NCBI RefSeq assembly: GCF_014269025.2
Contig: NZ_CP077094.1
Location: 1,984,001 to 2,048,000, forward strand
Length of the DNA: 64,000 bases
From: Pseudomonas promysalinigenes
GTDB lineage: Bacteria; Pseudomonadota; Gammaproteobacteria; Pseudomonadales; Pseudomonadaceae
Reading direction: 5' to 3'
Positions 31,625 through 40,529 of the stretch are shown here, in pieces. Position numbers and translations under genes: made by a program. The notes beneath the pieces are model-generated. The model was not told where the DNA came from. It saw only the letters and a list, made by a program, of their open reading frames with translations, and did not search any database. Numbering within the stretch: position 1 is the stretch's first letter; each line of letters begins with the position of its first letter.

Positions 31625-32361
31625 GGACGGCCGACACGCCACGGTGCGTACTCAAGCTCGCTGTAGCCCTCAGCCACGCCGTTGGCATTCGCTGAATAGC
31701 CCGGCAGCAGGCTCAGGTTCGTGGCCAGGCAGCGGGCATTGAGACGGGCCTGGAGCTCGCTGTCCAGCCGAAAGTCGGCTGGCCGCAAAGGGTGCGGGTG
31801 AATCTGCACCAGGCACTGCTCGACTTTGCCTTGTGCATTGCCCTGGTAATACACCGACACGCTGCCAACGCTGGTTACCGGTTGATCGCGCAGTAGGTGC
31901 TGCCAGAAAAATGCTCGCTGCGCGTTTGCCTGACCCCGCAGTGATGCAGGGTCTGCTGCAGGCAGCATCACGACCAGCGGGGCGATGACGTCGACTGTAT
32001 CCTTGGCCTCATACAACGCTGCAGGTACGCGGGGGTAGATGGTCTTCCAGCACTGCGCTTCGACCAGCCTTGCCAGCGCCTTGAAGTTGCTCAGAGGTAC
32101 GCCAGCCGGCAGCAGCTTTTCCTGGCCCGGTGAAGGCTGGGCCTTGCAAGCGATGGGTGCGGAATTTGCGTCCAAGGTGATGCGCAACCTCACTACACCG
32201 ACATGCCGACCGCTATAGGTGGTGGCGATTGTCTGGATGAGCGCTTGCTGCATGTGCTTGGCGAAGATGCCCGTTGCAGGGGGCTGCGCGTCTGGTACAG
32301 CGCGAGCCTTGCAACCGGCCAAAGTGAGGGCGAATAAGATGGTCACCAAGGTTTTTGACAC
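31621..32361 (-). CDS. Putative lipoprotein with TonB-C-like segment
   Basis: A 246-residue secreted protein. A GTG start at 32361 (AAGGA 7 bases upstream) leads to a signal peptide with lipobox LTLAGC (C17). The first globular part, FAKHMQQALIQTIATTYSGR and VRLRITLDANSAPIACK, resembles the TonB C-terminal-type fold used in periplasmic bridging proteins. Several paired cysteines may form disulfides. No assigned function; convergent with the ABC operon, sharing the CTAA overlap at the stops. Confidence 0.72.
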   Translation of the reverse strand: MSKTLVTILFALTLAGCKARAVPDAQPPATGIFAKHMQQALIQTIATTYSGRHVGVVRLRITLDANSAPIACKAQPSPGQEKLLPAGVPLSNFKALARLVEAQCWKTIYPRVPAALYEAKDTVDVIAPLVVMLPAADPASLRGQANAQRAFFWQHLLRDQPVTSVGSVSVYYQGNAQGKVEQCLVQIHPHPLRPADFRLDSELQARLNARCLATNLSLLPGYSANANGVAEGYSELEYAPWRVGRP

Positions 32362-32503
32362 AGGAACGTCCTTGCGTGTGCTTGAGCCGGAACTTCGGCC
32401 CCGGGGTGGATGGCGTGCATATTCTCCCTGACCGCACGCGCAGAAGTGACTGCTGATTGTGTGGGAAACATCTTCTCGTGCGCGTCGGCATTAGCGCCAC
32501 CAC

Positions 32504-32986
32504 TCACTTGCGCGCCTGTTCCTCCAGCGCCTGCAACGCCTGCTCGATCTGTTGCATGCGCTGCTCGGCCAGCGCCTGGGCGTTTTTGTCCTGTGCCGTT
32601 TCGCGCATCAGCCCGGTGAGCTTGTCGCTCAGCCGCTGGCCTTCTTCGGTGTCTTCAAGGGCCTTGGCCTTCGCCGGGTCGTGGGTGGCGGCAACGATGG
32701 TGGCGAACTCGGCATCGGTGAAGTTCTTCTTGCTGTAGAGCTTGAACAGGTCCTGGCGTTGATCCTCGACCGTGAGGTATTGGCGCAGGACGCTGCTGAT
32801 TGTGGCGGCATTCAAATGCGGGTGGGTGCGGGTGAGCAATGCCGCCATGCGTTCGATGTTGTGGTCGTAGGCCTCCTGCAGCGGCAGGTTGGCCAGAATC
32901 TGCTCCTCGCGCGAAGGCTTCTGATCGCAGGCGGCAACGGCGCAAATCAACAGCAGGGGGAACAGCAACGTCTGTATGCGGGGCAT
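32504..32986 (-). CDS. Small helical lipoprotein
   Basis: A 160-residue lipoprotein with signal peptide and lipobox VAAC (C20; CDQKPSREEQ follows). The mature part is nearly all alpha-helical, with a Gln/Glu/Ala-rich, coiled-coil-like C-terminus (about 125-160, AQALAEQRMQQIEQALQALE). No recognised domain. It is upstream of, and parallel to, the preceding lipoprotein with a 142-bp gap. Confidence 0.75.
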   Translation of the reverse strand: MPRIQTLLFPLLLICAVAACDQKPSREEQILANLPLQEAYDHNIERMAALLTRTHPHLNAATISSVLRQYLTVEDQRQDLFKLYSKKNFTDAEFATIVAATHDPAKAKALEDTEEGQRLSDKLTGLMRETAQDKNAQALAEQRMQQIEQALQALEEQARK

Positions 32987-33193
32987 GGGGGTGGCCTTGG
33001 GCGCGTTTTGCAGGGGTGGATTATAGCGGGCTACGGTGCTTGGCCAGCAGTGCGCCGGAGTAAAAAAACGCGAGCTCGCAGTGTAGGACGCTTCCTACGT
33101 CATAGGCCTAGAAGTGGAACCTCTCGTTCATTTTCATCGCCGAGCATGTTGTTTACCGTCATTGTCATCGGCGATGACTGAGGAAGGACGCTC

Positions 33194-33493
33194 ATGGCAC
33201 ATCTTGCGTTGTACAAACTCGACCTGCTCGACGCCTTTGAGGCTCGCAAGGCCGACTGGACCTATGCCGACCTGGACAAACTGCTGACCAAATTCAGGCC
33301 GTCTTCCTGTTTGGAGGACGGCAAAGGGCTGATCATCGCGGCGCACAAGGAGGGAAGCTGGCCCAGGACCGTGAAGCGCTACTTGCTGACGCACTACCTG
33401 GTGCATCAACACATCGCTTGTGAGCTCGACGAGGTATTTACCGCCGTGGTGGCGACCTTGACTGAGCAGGAGCGGCAAAACTGGGGGGTGTGA
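33194..33493 (+). CDS. Hypothetical protein, 99 residues
   Basis: A soluble protein of 99 residues with no signal peptide or membrane span. GAAGGA lies 9 bases before the ATG. Composition and codon use fit the surrounding genes. No motif recognised. The 207-bp spacer before it contains a small hairpin GTAGGA / TCCTAC near 33084 and nothing else clear. Confidence 0.65.
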   Translation: MAHLALYKLDLLDAFEARKADWTYADLDKLLTKFRPSSCLEDGKGLIIAAHKEGSWPRTVKRYLLTHYLVHQHIACELDEVFTAVVATLTEQERQNWGV

Positions 33494-33512
33494 ATGCGGC
33501 CAGGCACGGGTC

Positions 33513-34301
33513 TCACGGCACCCGAAAGCGCAGGACAGGCGTACCATCGTAGGGGTCGGTCAGGTAATGGGCATGCACCCTGAAGGTGCTCAGCAGCCGC
33601 TCAGGGGTGAGCACCTCCAGCGGTTTGCCGAGGGCGACCAGGCGTCCCTGGTCAAGCACAGCGACCCGGTCGCAGGTCAGGGCCTGGTTAAGATCGTGCA
33701 AGGCAACCAATGTGGTCACCGGTAACCCCTGCACCTGCTGCAGCAAGCTGAGCTGGTGCTGGATGTCGAGGTGGTTGGTCGGCTCGTCGAGCAACAGCAC
33801 CTGAGGCCGCTGAGCCAAGGCGCGGGCGATGTGCACGCGCTGGCGCTCGCCGCCGGACAATGACCGCCATACGCGAGTGGTTAGGTGCGCAGCATCCAGA
33901 TCGGCCAGGGCTTGCTCGACGATTGCGCGGTCTGCGCTGGAAAACGGCGTCAGCGCTGACAGCCACGGTGTACGGCCCAGGGCAACGGCATCGAACACGC
34001 TGATCGCGTCGAGGGTGTCGGCTTGTTGCTCGACCAGCGCCAAGGCTTGTGCGACGCGCCGACGTGGCAGGCCTGCCAGCGGCTCGCCCAGCAATTCAAC
34101 ACTACCTGAACTGGGTGTGCGCAGGCCTGCTAACAGTTTGAGCAGTGACGATTTGCCCGAGCCGTTAGGGCCGACGACGGCCAAGGTTTCACCGGGTATC
34201 ACGCTGAGCGTGATGTCGCACAACACGGCGTGGCCTGCCAATTTCAGGCCCAGGCCGCTGCATGCCATGGGTGCTGGTTGTACGCTGTGCATGACCGTCA
34301 T
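33513..34301 (-). CDS. BtuD/FecE-type ABC transporter ATPase (corrinoid uptake)
   Basis: A 262-residue ATPase of the iron-siderophore/B12 importer class: Walker A GPNGSGKSS (44-52), signature SLSGGERQRVHIARALA, Walker B VLLLDEPTNHLD and H-loop VALHDLNQAL. The ATG overlaps the permease stop by 4 bases. Third gene of the binding protein-permease-ATPase operon. The family cannot distinguish iron from corrinoid; the cobalamin riboswitch upstream of the operon argues for corrinoid. Confidence 0.9.
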   Translation of the reverse strand: MTVMHSVQPAPMACSGLGLKLAGHAVLCDITLSVIPGETLAVVGPNGSGKSSLLKLLAGLRTPSSGSVELLGEPLAGLPRRRVAQALALVEQQADTLDAISVFDAVALGRTPWLSALTPFSSADRAIVEQALADLDAAHLTTRVWRSLSGGERQRVHIARALAQRPQVLLLDEPTNHLDIQHQLSLLQQVQGLPVTTLVALHDLNQALTCDRVAVLDQGRLVALGKPLEVLTPERLLSTFRVHAHYLTDPYDGTPVLRFRVP

Positions 34302-35314
34302 GGGCGCCCCCGGCGACTGATCAGGATCAGGGCAAAAACCGGTGCACCCAGCAAGGCAGTGACCACGCCTACCGGAATGACCTGGCCGGCGATCAGGGTG
34401 CGCGACAGGATATCGGCGGCAATCAGGAACAATGCCCCACCCAGGGCGCTGGCAGGTAGCAATCGGCCGTGGCCTGGGCCTAGCAGCAGGCGCAAGGCGT
34501 GGGGTATCACCAGGCCAACGAAGCCGATGGCGCCGACGATCGAGACCATCACCGCCGTCACCAGCGCCGCGCAGCTGATCAGTAGCAACTGGCTGCGGCG
34601 CACCGCGATGCCCAGAGACGCCGCCGAGTCAGAGCCGAACGTAAAAGCGTCCAGCGCGCGGCGGTGCCACAGGCACACCACCAAGCCGAACAGGGCTGCA
34701 GGGAAGGCCAGCCATACCGAGGGCCAGCGTACGCCGCTGAGGTTGCCCAGCAGCCAGAACAGAATGCCTCGGGCTTGCTCGGCGGTGGCTGATTGGGTGA
34801 TGAGCAAGGCGGTGAGGGCATTGAACAACTGTGAGCCAGCGATGCCGGCGAGAATTACCTGTGCGTTGTTGCTGTCGGGCCCAGCGGCGCGGGCCAGCAC
34901 CAGTACCAGGGTGAACGCGGCAAGGGCCCCAAGGAAGGCACCGCCAGACATACTCAGGGCCGCACTGCCAAGCCCCAGCAGCCCCACCAGCACTGCGCCG
35001 GTGGAGGCTCCGGCCGAAAGGCCCAGCAGGTAAGGTTCGGCTAGCGGGTTGCGCAGTAGTGCCTGGAGAATGACCCCGCAAGTGGCCAGGCCTGCACCGC
35101 AGGCTGCGGCGACCAGCGAGCGGGTCAGGCGGTAGTTCCAGACGATACCGGCATCGATCGGATCGACCGGATAGCCGGCTTGCCACAGGTGATTGGCCAG
35201 CACCTGGCCGACGACGCTTGGCTGCAAGTGGGTCTCACCGATGACCGTGCCGGCCAGCACGGCAGCGAGCAAGGCCAGCAGGGCCAGCGTGCTGTAGAGC
35301 AGTGCTTTGATCAT
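34298..35314 (-). CDS. BtuC/FecCD-type ABC transporter permease (corrinoid uptake)
   Basis: A 338-residue permease with about ten helices. Family segments: VLANHLWQAGYPVDPIDAGI, NPLAEPYLLGLSAGASTGAV, and IGFVGLVIPHALRLLLGPGH near the ATPase coupling loop. It overlaps the ATPase start by 4 bases and is overlapped by the binding-protein stop by 4 bases. Substrate assignment follows the riboswitch, as for the partner genes. Confidence 0.92.
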   Translation of the reverse strand: MIKALLYSTLALLALLAAVLAGTVIGETHLQPSVVGQVLANHLWQAGYPVDPIDAGIVWNYRLTRSLVAAACGAGLATCGVILQALLRNPLAEPYLLGLSAGASTGAVLVGLLGLGSAALSMSGGAFLGALAAFTLVLVLARAAGPDSNNAQVILAGIAGSQLFNALTALLITQSATAEQARGILFWLLGNLSGVRWPSVWLAFPAALFGLVVCLWHRRALDAFTFGSDSAASLGIAVRRSQLLLISCAALVTAVMVSIVGAIGFVGLVIPHALRLLLGPGHGRLLPASALGGALFLIAADILSRTLIAGQVIPVGVVTALLGAPVFALILISRRGRP

Positions 35315-36321
35315 TGCGCCGCGTGACCACTGGCGAAGGCTGCAGATAACGTTTGCAGCCCACGGAACAGGCGGATTCCGGCCTGCATCGCTTCGGCGTC
35401 GAGCAGGATGATACGGTTATGCTTCACCGCATCCATGTGCTTTGTCACCGGGTCCTTGCGAAGGAATTCGAGCTTTTTCTTATAGTCATCGGCAGGGTAG
35501 CGACGGCGGTCCATGCGCGCGATGATCAGCCAGGTAGGGTTGGCCTTGGCCAAGGTTTCCCAGCCTACGGTCGGCCACTCTTCGGTCGAATCGACTACGT
35601 TGCGCACCCCCAGCGTGCGCAGCATGAAGTCAGCTACGCCCTGGCGGCCGGCCACATATGGGGCGGCGGCGAGTTCGCTGCTGGAGAACCAGAACAGTGC
35701 CGAAGTTTTGCTCAGGTCTTTGTCGCGCAGTTGCAGCCTGGCGCTGGCCAGGCGTGCTTTGAGGTCGGCATTGAGGGCTGCGCCGCGCTCCTGCACGTCG
35801 AAGATCTCGGCCAGCTGGCTGACACTTTTGTAGATGCTGTCGACCTGAAACGCCTGCAGACGAGTGCCGTCGGCACCCACCAGGTTGTCCTTGCCCTCGC
35901 AGTCCGAAGGCAGCAGGTAGGTTGCAATGCCCAACTCAGCGAACTGCTCGCGGGTAGCCACCGCCCCCTGAGCGCCCACCATCCACTCGAATTGCACGGC
36001 CACCAATTGAGGACGCTTGGCCACGACTGCCTCGAAACTCGGCTCGTTGTCGGCCAGGCGCGGTACCCTGGCATTGACTGCCTGGTATTCGGGCAGCACG
36101 TTGTTGAACCACAGTGAGGTACCGGCCAGCTTGTCGCCAAGGCCCAGCGCATAGAGCATTTCGCTGCCTGCCTGGCCGATGGTGACCGCACGCTCCGGGG
36201 CTTGGGCGAACGTCTGCGGCATACCGCAGTTCTCAAGGGTCAGCGGATAGTGAGTGGTACCGGCCTGGGCCAGGCCGGTGAAGCTCAGGCTTGCAAGCCA
36301 GGCTATAAGACGGGGCAGCAT
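35311..36321 (-). CDS. BtuF-like periplasmic binding protein (corrinoid uptake)
   Basis: A 336-residue type III (FecB/BtuF) binding protein. Signal peptide 1-20 (ending AQA|G), then GQAGSEMLYALGLGDKLAGT and SFEAVVAKRPQLVAVQFEWM. The ATG at 36321 has AGGAGA 9 bases upstream; the longer open frame runs into the riboswitch and is rejected. Annotation pipelines often call this an iron-siderophore receptor, but the transcript leader carries a cobalamin aptamer, so corrinoid (B12, cobinamide or lower-ligand variant) is more likely. First gene of the BtuFCD-like operon. Confidence 0.88.
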   Translation of the reverse strand: MLPRLIAWLASLSFTGLAQAGTTHYPLTLENCGMPQTFAQAPERAVTIGQAGSEMLYALGLGDKLAGTSLWFNNVLPEYQAVNARVPRLADNEPSFEAVVAKRPQLVAVQFEWMVGAQGAVATREQFAELGIATYLLPSDCEGKDNLVGADGTRLQAFQVDSIYKSVSQLAEIFDVQERGAALNADLKARLASARLQLRDKDLSKTSALFWFSSSELAAAPYVAGRQGVADFMLRTLGVRNVVDSTEEWPTVGWETLAKANPTWLIIARMDRRRYPADDYKKKLEFLRKDPVTKHMDAVKHNRIILLDAEAMQAGIRLFRGLQTLSAAFASGHAAQ

Positions 36322-36440
36322 GCGGGGCGATCTCCTGACGGACAGTTCTGGTGAGGAACGCACGGACAGGCATCGCCGGCCCCCTGCTGGCGCAGAGGCA
36401 ACCCGGATAGCCATCCCGGACACCCCGCCGGTTGGTGATA

Positions 36441-36616
36441 TGCGCCGGCAGGTCTCCTGACTGGTGCGTCCTCGCCCGGCTCCAGCCTTCCCGGATCGAA
36501 TCACCCAGTGGCATCGATGGAGCAGGCTCGGCACCTACAGTTGCGGGGGCAGTTCCGATTGGCACGCCATGGGCGAGCCCGGGATTCCCTATTGATTCCG
36601 TGATGGAAACCGGCGG
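36441..36616 (-). promoter_or_regulatory. Cobalamin riboswitch (adocobalamin aptamer) upstream of BtuF-like operon
   Basis: Read on the minus strand, the leader contains the conserved core blocks of the B12 aptamer in order: a GGGAA...CCGGG segment, CTGCCCCCGCAACTGTAGG, GCCACTG, GGGAAGGC and AGTCAGGAGACCTGCC. It ends about 120 bases before the BtuF-like ATG, leaving room for an expression platform. Ligand binding is expected to switch off translation or transcription. Confidence 0.95.
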
Positions 36617-36657
36617 GCGGCATGGTAGACCATCAAGCCGCCGGGCAAAAGGTCAAA

Positions 36658-37824
36658 TCAGAAGTACTTCAGCCAAGCGATATCGCGCCGGCGTGCCTTG
36701 AGCCGGGCGAACCCACGCACCGGCACGTACAGCGCCCCAGCCAGCAGCAGCGACATCAGCCACACCGCGCCGATGCTGTCAAAGCCAAAGTGCTCACCGT
36801 GGTTATGGCCCCACAGCGCCGTACCGGCCAGGTACAGCAGTTTGAGCACGTACAGGTGCAGCAGATAGAAGAACATCGGCGCTGCACCTAGCACTGCCAA
36901 AGCACTGATCCAGCGGGCATGCCCTGCGCGTTCGAAGGCGCGGAGCAACAGCATGCCGCAGCCCAGGGTCAGCGCCAGAAACAGCAGCGAGGGTGGGTAT
37001 TTGGTGATGTTGAAAAAGCTCATCAGCGTCTGCGTAATGGTCGGGTAGCCGGCCCACGGCGCATCACCGTAGCCGTTATACAGGCGCAATACCATGAACC
37101 CGAGCAGGGCGACGGCGCCGGCCACCAACAGCCGGTGCTGACGCTGGCCGGCATCGCTGCCTTGGGCGAACCACGGGCCGAGGGCATACCCCAAAGCGAT
37201 CACTCCTATCCATGGCAATACCGGATAGGACGTGCGCAAGCGCAGGCCGTCGGTCACGTCTAGCCAGCTTCGGTCGTGCAGCATCGCCCAGGGCACATGC
37301 AAGGCCGACTCCACACCGAAGTGCAGGTTGTCGAGCAGGTTGTGGCCAGCAATGATCAGTGCTGCCAAGCCCAACAGGGCAGGGCGCGGCAGCCAGACCA
37401 ACAGCGACAGGGCGATCATGCTTATCCCTATGGCCCAGATGACCTGCAGGTAAATCACGCCCGGTGGCAGTTCGAAGGTCCAGGCAAAGTTGACCAAGGT
37501 GAACTCCAACACCACCAGGAACAGTCCGCGCTTGAACAAAAACCCTGACACCTCGCCACGGCCCTGATACTTCTCACCATACAACCACGCCGACAGCCCC
37601 GTGAGCAGAACGAATACCGGCGCGCACAGGTGGGCCAGGGTGCGGCTGGCGAACAACCAGGGTTCGGTGGTTTCGATGGTCATCGGGTCGCTGACCTGGC
37701 GGTGTAGGAAAAAGGTCTCGCGAACGTGGTCCAGCAGCATGAACAGAATCACCAGGCCGCGCAGAGCGTCGATGCTTTGCAGGCGCTGGGTCGTTAAGGT
37801 GGTTTTGACTGAAGGGCTGATCAT
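36658..37824 (-). CDS. DUF1624/HGSNAT-like membrane acyltransferase
   Basis: A 388-residue integral membrane protein with about ten helices. The opening LQSIDALRGLVILFMLLDHV with the conserved Asp-Ala-x-Arg-Gly and His and the loop HLCAPVFVLLTGLSAWL are typical of DUF1624/heparan-alpha-glucosaminide N-acetyltransferase-like proteins. Start at 37824 fits the family although the Shine-Dalgarno is weak; in-frame codons at 37881/37887 add little sense. It sits on the same strand between the TonB receptor and the BtuF riboswitch, 42 bases before the latter. A role in corrinoid metabolism is not supported by sequence. Confidence 0.82.
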   Translation of the reverse strand: MISPSVKTTLTTQRLQSIDALRGLVILFMLLDHVRETFFLHRQVSDPMTIETTEPWLFASRTLAHLCAPVFVLLTGLSAWLYGEKYQGRGEVSGFLFKRGLFLVVLEFTLVNFAWTFELPPGVIYLQVIWAIGISMIALSLLVWLPRPALLGLAALIIAGHNLLDNLHFGVESALHVPWAMLHDRSWLDVTDGLRLRTSYPVLPWIGVIALGYALGPWFAQGSDAGQRQHRLLVAGAVALLGFMVLRLYNGYGDAPWAGYPTITQTLMSFFNITKYPPSLLFLALTLGCGMLLLRAFERAGHARWISALAVLGAAPMFFYLLHLYVLKLLYLAGTALWGHNHGEHFGFDSIGAVWLMSLLLAGALYVPVRGFARLKARRRDIAWLKYF

Positions 37825-37943
37825 GGAAAATTCGCAAGCAAGAATCGGTATCAAAGGAAACGTTATCTTATAACTAATCATGCGCACTGGCTTGTTTTTT
37901 TGCGCAGTGGCTATTGATTAACTGTTACAGCGGGCGTGCCTGG

Positions 37944-37960
37944 CACGGGCTTCGCCCGTG
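37944..37960. repeat. Small hairpin adjacent to REP-like element
   Basis: CACGGGC-TTC-GCCCGTG is a 7-bp stem with a 3-base loop immediately before the REP core. Confidence 0.45.
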
Positions 37961-37987
37961 CTCGCGGGTAAACCCGCAGCACAGGCT
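37961..37987. repeat. P. putida-type REP element, degenerate
   Basis: The segment has the core GCGGGTAAACCCGC (37964-37977) with CTC before and AGCACAGG after, close to the CGCGGGTAAACCCGCTCCTACAGG pattern of P. putida REPs. It lies in the 238-bp gap between the receptor gene and the DUF1624 gene, the usual kind of location. Confidence 0.7.
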
Positions 37988-38062
37988 TGGCGATTGGCAT
38001 GAACCTCTAAGAGCGGCGTTCAGCCACGAACGGGCCTAGCCCGCGCCATCGATCGCGGCGAA

Positions 38063-40180
38063 TCAGAACGTGTAATCTACCGTAGCGAAATACGACCGCG
38101 GCGTGCCCATTACCCATTGCTCGCCACTGAATACCGAGGCCACATATGCCCGGTCGAACAGGTTGTTGATCTGCAACCTAAGACGCACGGCTGGTAGTAG
38201 TTGCCAGCCGATGTTGGCATCCACCACGGTGTAACCCGGTGCACTTTGGCTATTGGCCGTGTCGGCATAGCGTTCGTCCACATAGCGCGCACCGATGCCA
38301 GCTTCCACATGCTGGCCAAAGCTTTTACTCAGCCACAGGTTGGCCGTGCGCCGCGGCACATTGGCAGGCCGGTTACCCGCACGGCTTTGGGGCACGCCAT
38401 CGACCAGCTCGTCAAAATCATCGAACTTGGCACGTACCAGCGCTGCATTCGCCGATAGCTGCCAGCGCTGCCCCAGGGCCAATTCCACAGAAGCTTCCAG
38501 GCCATCGGACGTCTGCTGCCCGGCTTGCTGGGCCTCGTGGCTGATCGGGTCAGCCACCAGCAGCTTGTTCTTGACGATATGGAAGGCTGCCAGGGTCCAT
38601 TCGCCCCGACTGTCCCAGAAGCGCTGCTTGAGGCCCAACTCAGTCTGTCTGGCCTCGGTCAGGTGATAGTGCATCTGGGACGGGGCCAGGCTGATCAGGT
38701 TGTCCACGCCGTCTTCACTGGTGCTGTACTGGCCATACAGCGACAGATCATCAGTGACTGCGAACACCAGCCCAGCGCGCCAGTTGCCACCCTGCAGGCT
38801 GCGGTCACTGCGGCTGGCATCGACAAGGTTGTCGCGCTCGATGTGATTCTGGTCGCGACGCACGCCCGTCACCAGCGACAAGCGCTCGCTCAGCTGCAAG
38901 CGGTTCTCGGCGAACAGGGCGAAAGTGTGGGTAGTGGACAGCGTCTGCGCACGGGTTGGCGAATCGCTATGGAACCAGCCAGCGGCTGGCTGCCATGGGT
39001 CGATGTAGTCTGCACCCACGTCGTTATAAGGCCGGTTGCTGTCGACGTTGAAGCGCACCTTGTTGTACTCGGCGCCAATCAGCGTCCTGCTTGGCAGCCC
39101 GAACAGCTGATGATCGAAGCTGAAGGTCTGGCGATCGCCAATCTGCTCCTGGTTGTGCCTGATTTGCAGGTAGCTCTGGCGCTCCAGTTGCTCTCGCGCT
39201 GCGTCCCAGCTGTAGTTCTCGGCATTGCGCCAGTGACGGCGGCTCTTGATGTAATACAGCTGGTTGCTGGCGCTGACGTGATCGGTCAGCGTCCAGTCGG
39301 TAGTCAAACGCGTCCACTCGTCGTGGTAGCGCTGCACATCGTTGCGAATGTTGTAGTTCTTCTTGCGCAGGCTGTTGCGGTAGTGGCCATCGATCAACGG
39401 CGTGCCGTAGTAATTGGCCGGCTGGGCGTCGCCCCGTTCGTGGGCGAGGGTGAAGCTGAGGTCCTCGCTGGCGTCAAAGCGCGCTGCGGCACTGAGCGCC
39501 AGGCTACGGGAATCTGTGCGGTCGACCCAGCCATTGCCCGCTTGCTGGTTGAGTGTCAGGCGGTAGCTCAAGCGCTCACTGAGGCTGCCGCCGCTGTCCA
39601 GGCCCAACTGCTGGCGATCCCAGGAGCCATAGCCCAGGCGCAGGTGGTTGCGAACCTCGCCAACCCATGGTTTTTTCGGGATTACGTTGATCACTGCCCC
39701 GGTGGCGCCCTCACCATACAGTACCGAGGCCGGGCCGCGAATCACATCGATCTGCTCGACCATCCACGGGTCGACCGGAAACGTCTGAGTGCCGGCCCCG
39801 GTGTACAGGCGCGCGCCGTCGAACAGGGTCATCACAGATCCATGGCCTGTGAAGCCGCGTGCTGACAGGCCAGTGCCGCCGTCGCCGGGGTTGCCGATGA
39901 AGGTGATGCCGGGCGATCGGGTCACTGCGTCCTGAACGGTGAGGTTATTGCGCTGCTCGATCTGGCTGGCCGTGATGCTGCTGGTACTGGCAGGTGTATC
40001 CAGGGCGCTGAGGTTCAGCCGCGAGCCGGCGTCAGTGGGGGTGGCCAGGTCGACGCGTTGTGGGTCACGGCTATCGGTGACAGCTGTGGAGGGGAGGTTC
40101 AGCACAGGTTCGTCGGCCAGTACTGGCAAGGTCACGGCCAAACAGGCCGCCAGGGGATGAAGCTTGATGAGTCGGGACAT
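38063..40180 (-). CDS. TonB-dependent outer-membrane receptor, B12 riboswitch-controlled
   Basis: A 705-residue TonB-dependent receptor. Signal peptide 1-22 (ending VLA|D), plug domain about 50-160 (TVQDAVTRSPGITFIGNPGD, LFDGARLYTG, VIRGPASVLYGEGATGAVIN), and a 22-strand-type barrel ending in YFATVDYTF. Plug sequence and length look like FhuE/FpvA-type siderophore receptors. Yet a cobalamin riboswitch is encoded between 40301 and 40485, so a corrinoid is the better bet. ATG at 40180 follows a weak GGAAC. It is about 1.7 kb upstream of the BtuFCD-like operon on the same strand. Confidence 0.9.
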   Translation of the reverse strand: MSRLIKLHPLAACLAVTLPVLADEPVLNLPSTAVTDSRDPQRVDLATPTDAGSRLNLSALDTPASTSSITASQIEQRNNLTVQDAVTRSPGITFIGNPGDGGTGLSARGFTGHGSVMTLFDGARLYTGAGTQTFPVDPWMVEQIDVIRGPASVLYGEGATGAVINVIPKKPWVGEVRNHLRLGYGSWDRQQLGLDSGGSLSERLSYRLTLNQQAGNGWVDRTDSRSLALSAAARFDASEDLSFTLAHERGDAQPANYYGTPLIDGHYRNSLRKKNYNIRNDVQRYHDEWTRLTTDWTLTDHVSASNQLYYIKSRRHWRNAENYSWDAAREQLERQSYLQIRHNQEQIGDRQTFSFDHQLFGLPSRTLIGAEYNKVRFNVDSNRPYNDVGADYIDPWQPAAGWFHSDSPTRAQTLSTTHTFALFAENRLQLSERLSLVTGVRRDQNHIERDNLVDASRSDRSLQGGNWRAGLVFAVTDDLSLYGQYSTSEDGVDNLISLAPSQMHYHLTEARQTELGLKQRFWDSRGEWTLAAFHIVKNKLLVADPISHEAQQAGQQTSDGLEASVELALGQRWQLSANAALVRAKFDDFDELVDGVPQSRAGNRPANVPRRTANLWLSKSFGQHVEAGIGARYVDERYADTANSQSAPGYTVVDANIGWQLLPAVRLRLQINNLFDRAYVASVFSGEQWVMGTPRSYFATVDYTF

Positions 40181-40300
40181 GTCGTTCCACTGCAGCAGGA
40201 ATGAATGGATCCCGGTGGAAAACACGCAAAGGCGCACCGCGCACGCTGGCGCACACGCGGATACCGGCCTGCGCCCGCCCACCGCGGGTTGCCAAGTGAA

Positions 40301-40485
40301 GCTTCAGGCCGGTCTCCGGGCTTGCGAGGGGCGTGATACCTTCACCTTCCCATGCAGGCGCACAGTGGTGTATCGAAGGCATCGCTCGCTTACCGTTGCG
40401 GGGGCAGCGCCGGACTTGTCGTGAACCACGACGCACCGGCTTCCCGTTTCACCCTGCGCACGGCGGCGCAGGGCACCTGAAACTG
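40301..40485 (-). promoter_or_regulatory. Cobalamin riboswitch upstream of TonB-dependent receptor
   Basis: On the minus strand, the region reads CAGGTGCCCTGCG, GGGAAGCCGGTGCG, CTGCCCCCGCAACGGTAAGC, CCACTGTGCG, GGGAAGGTGAAGG, and AAGCCCGGAGACCGGCCTG, which is the complete series of conserved B12 aptamer blocks. The 3' end is about 120 bases before the receptor ATG. Confidence 0.97.
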
Positions 40486-40529
40486 GCGCGCATCTGACCA
40501 TCGAATGGCCGGCGCGTCAAATCCGTGAA

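Noticed and set aside
36322..36534. N-terminal extension of the BtuF-like protein
   Set aside because: It would translate the riboswitch and remove the signal peptide from the N-terminus.
37944..37987. Intrinsic terminator at the REP-like element
   Set aside because: Strong stems but no U tract, and the core matches the P. putida REP pattern better.
38525..39865. 446-codon plus-strand frame opposite the TonB receptor
   Set aside because: Antisense shadow; hydrophobic-looking runs are reverse complements of barrel strands.
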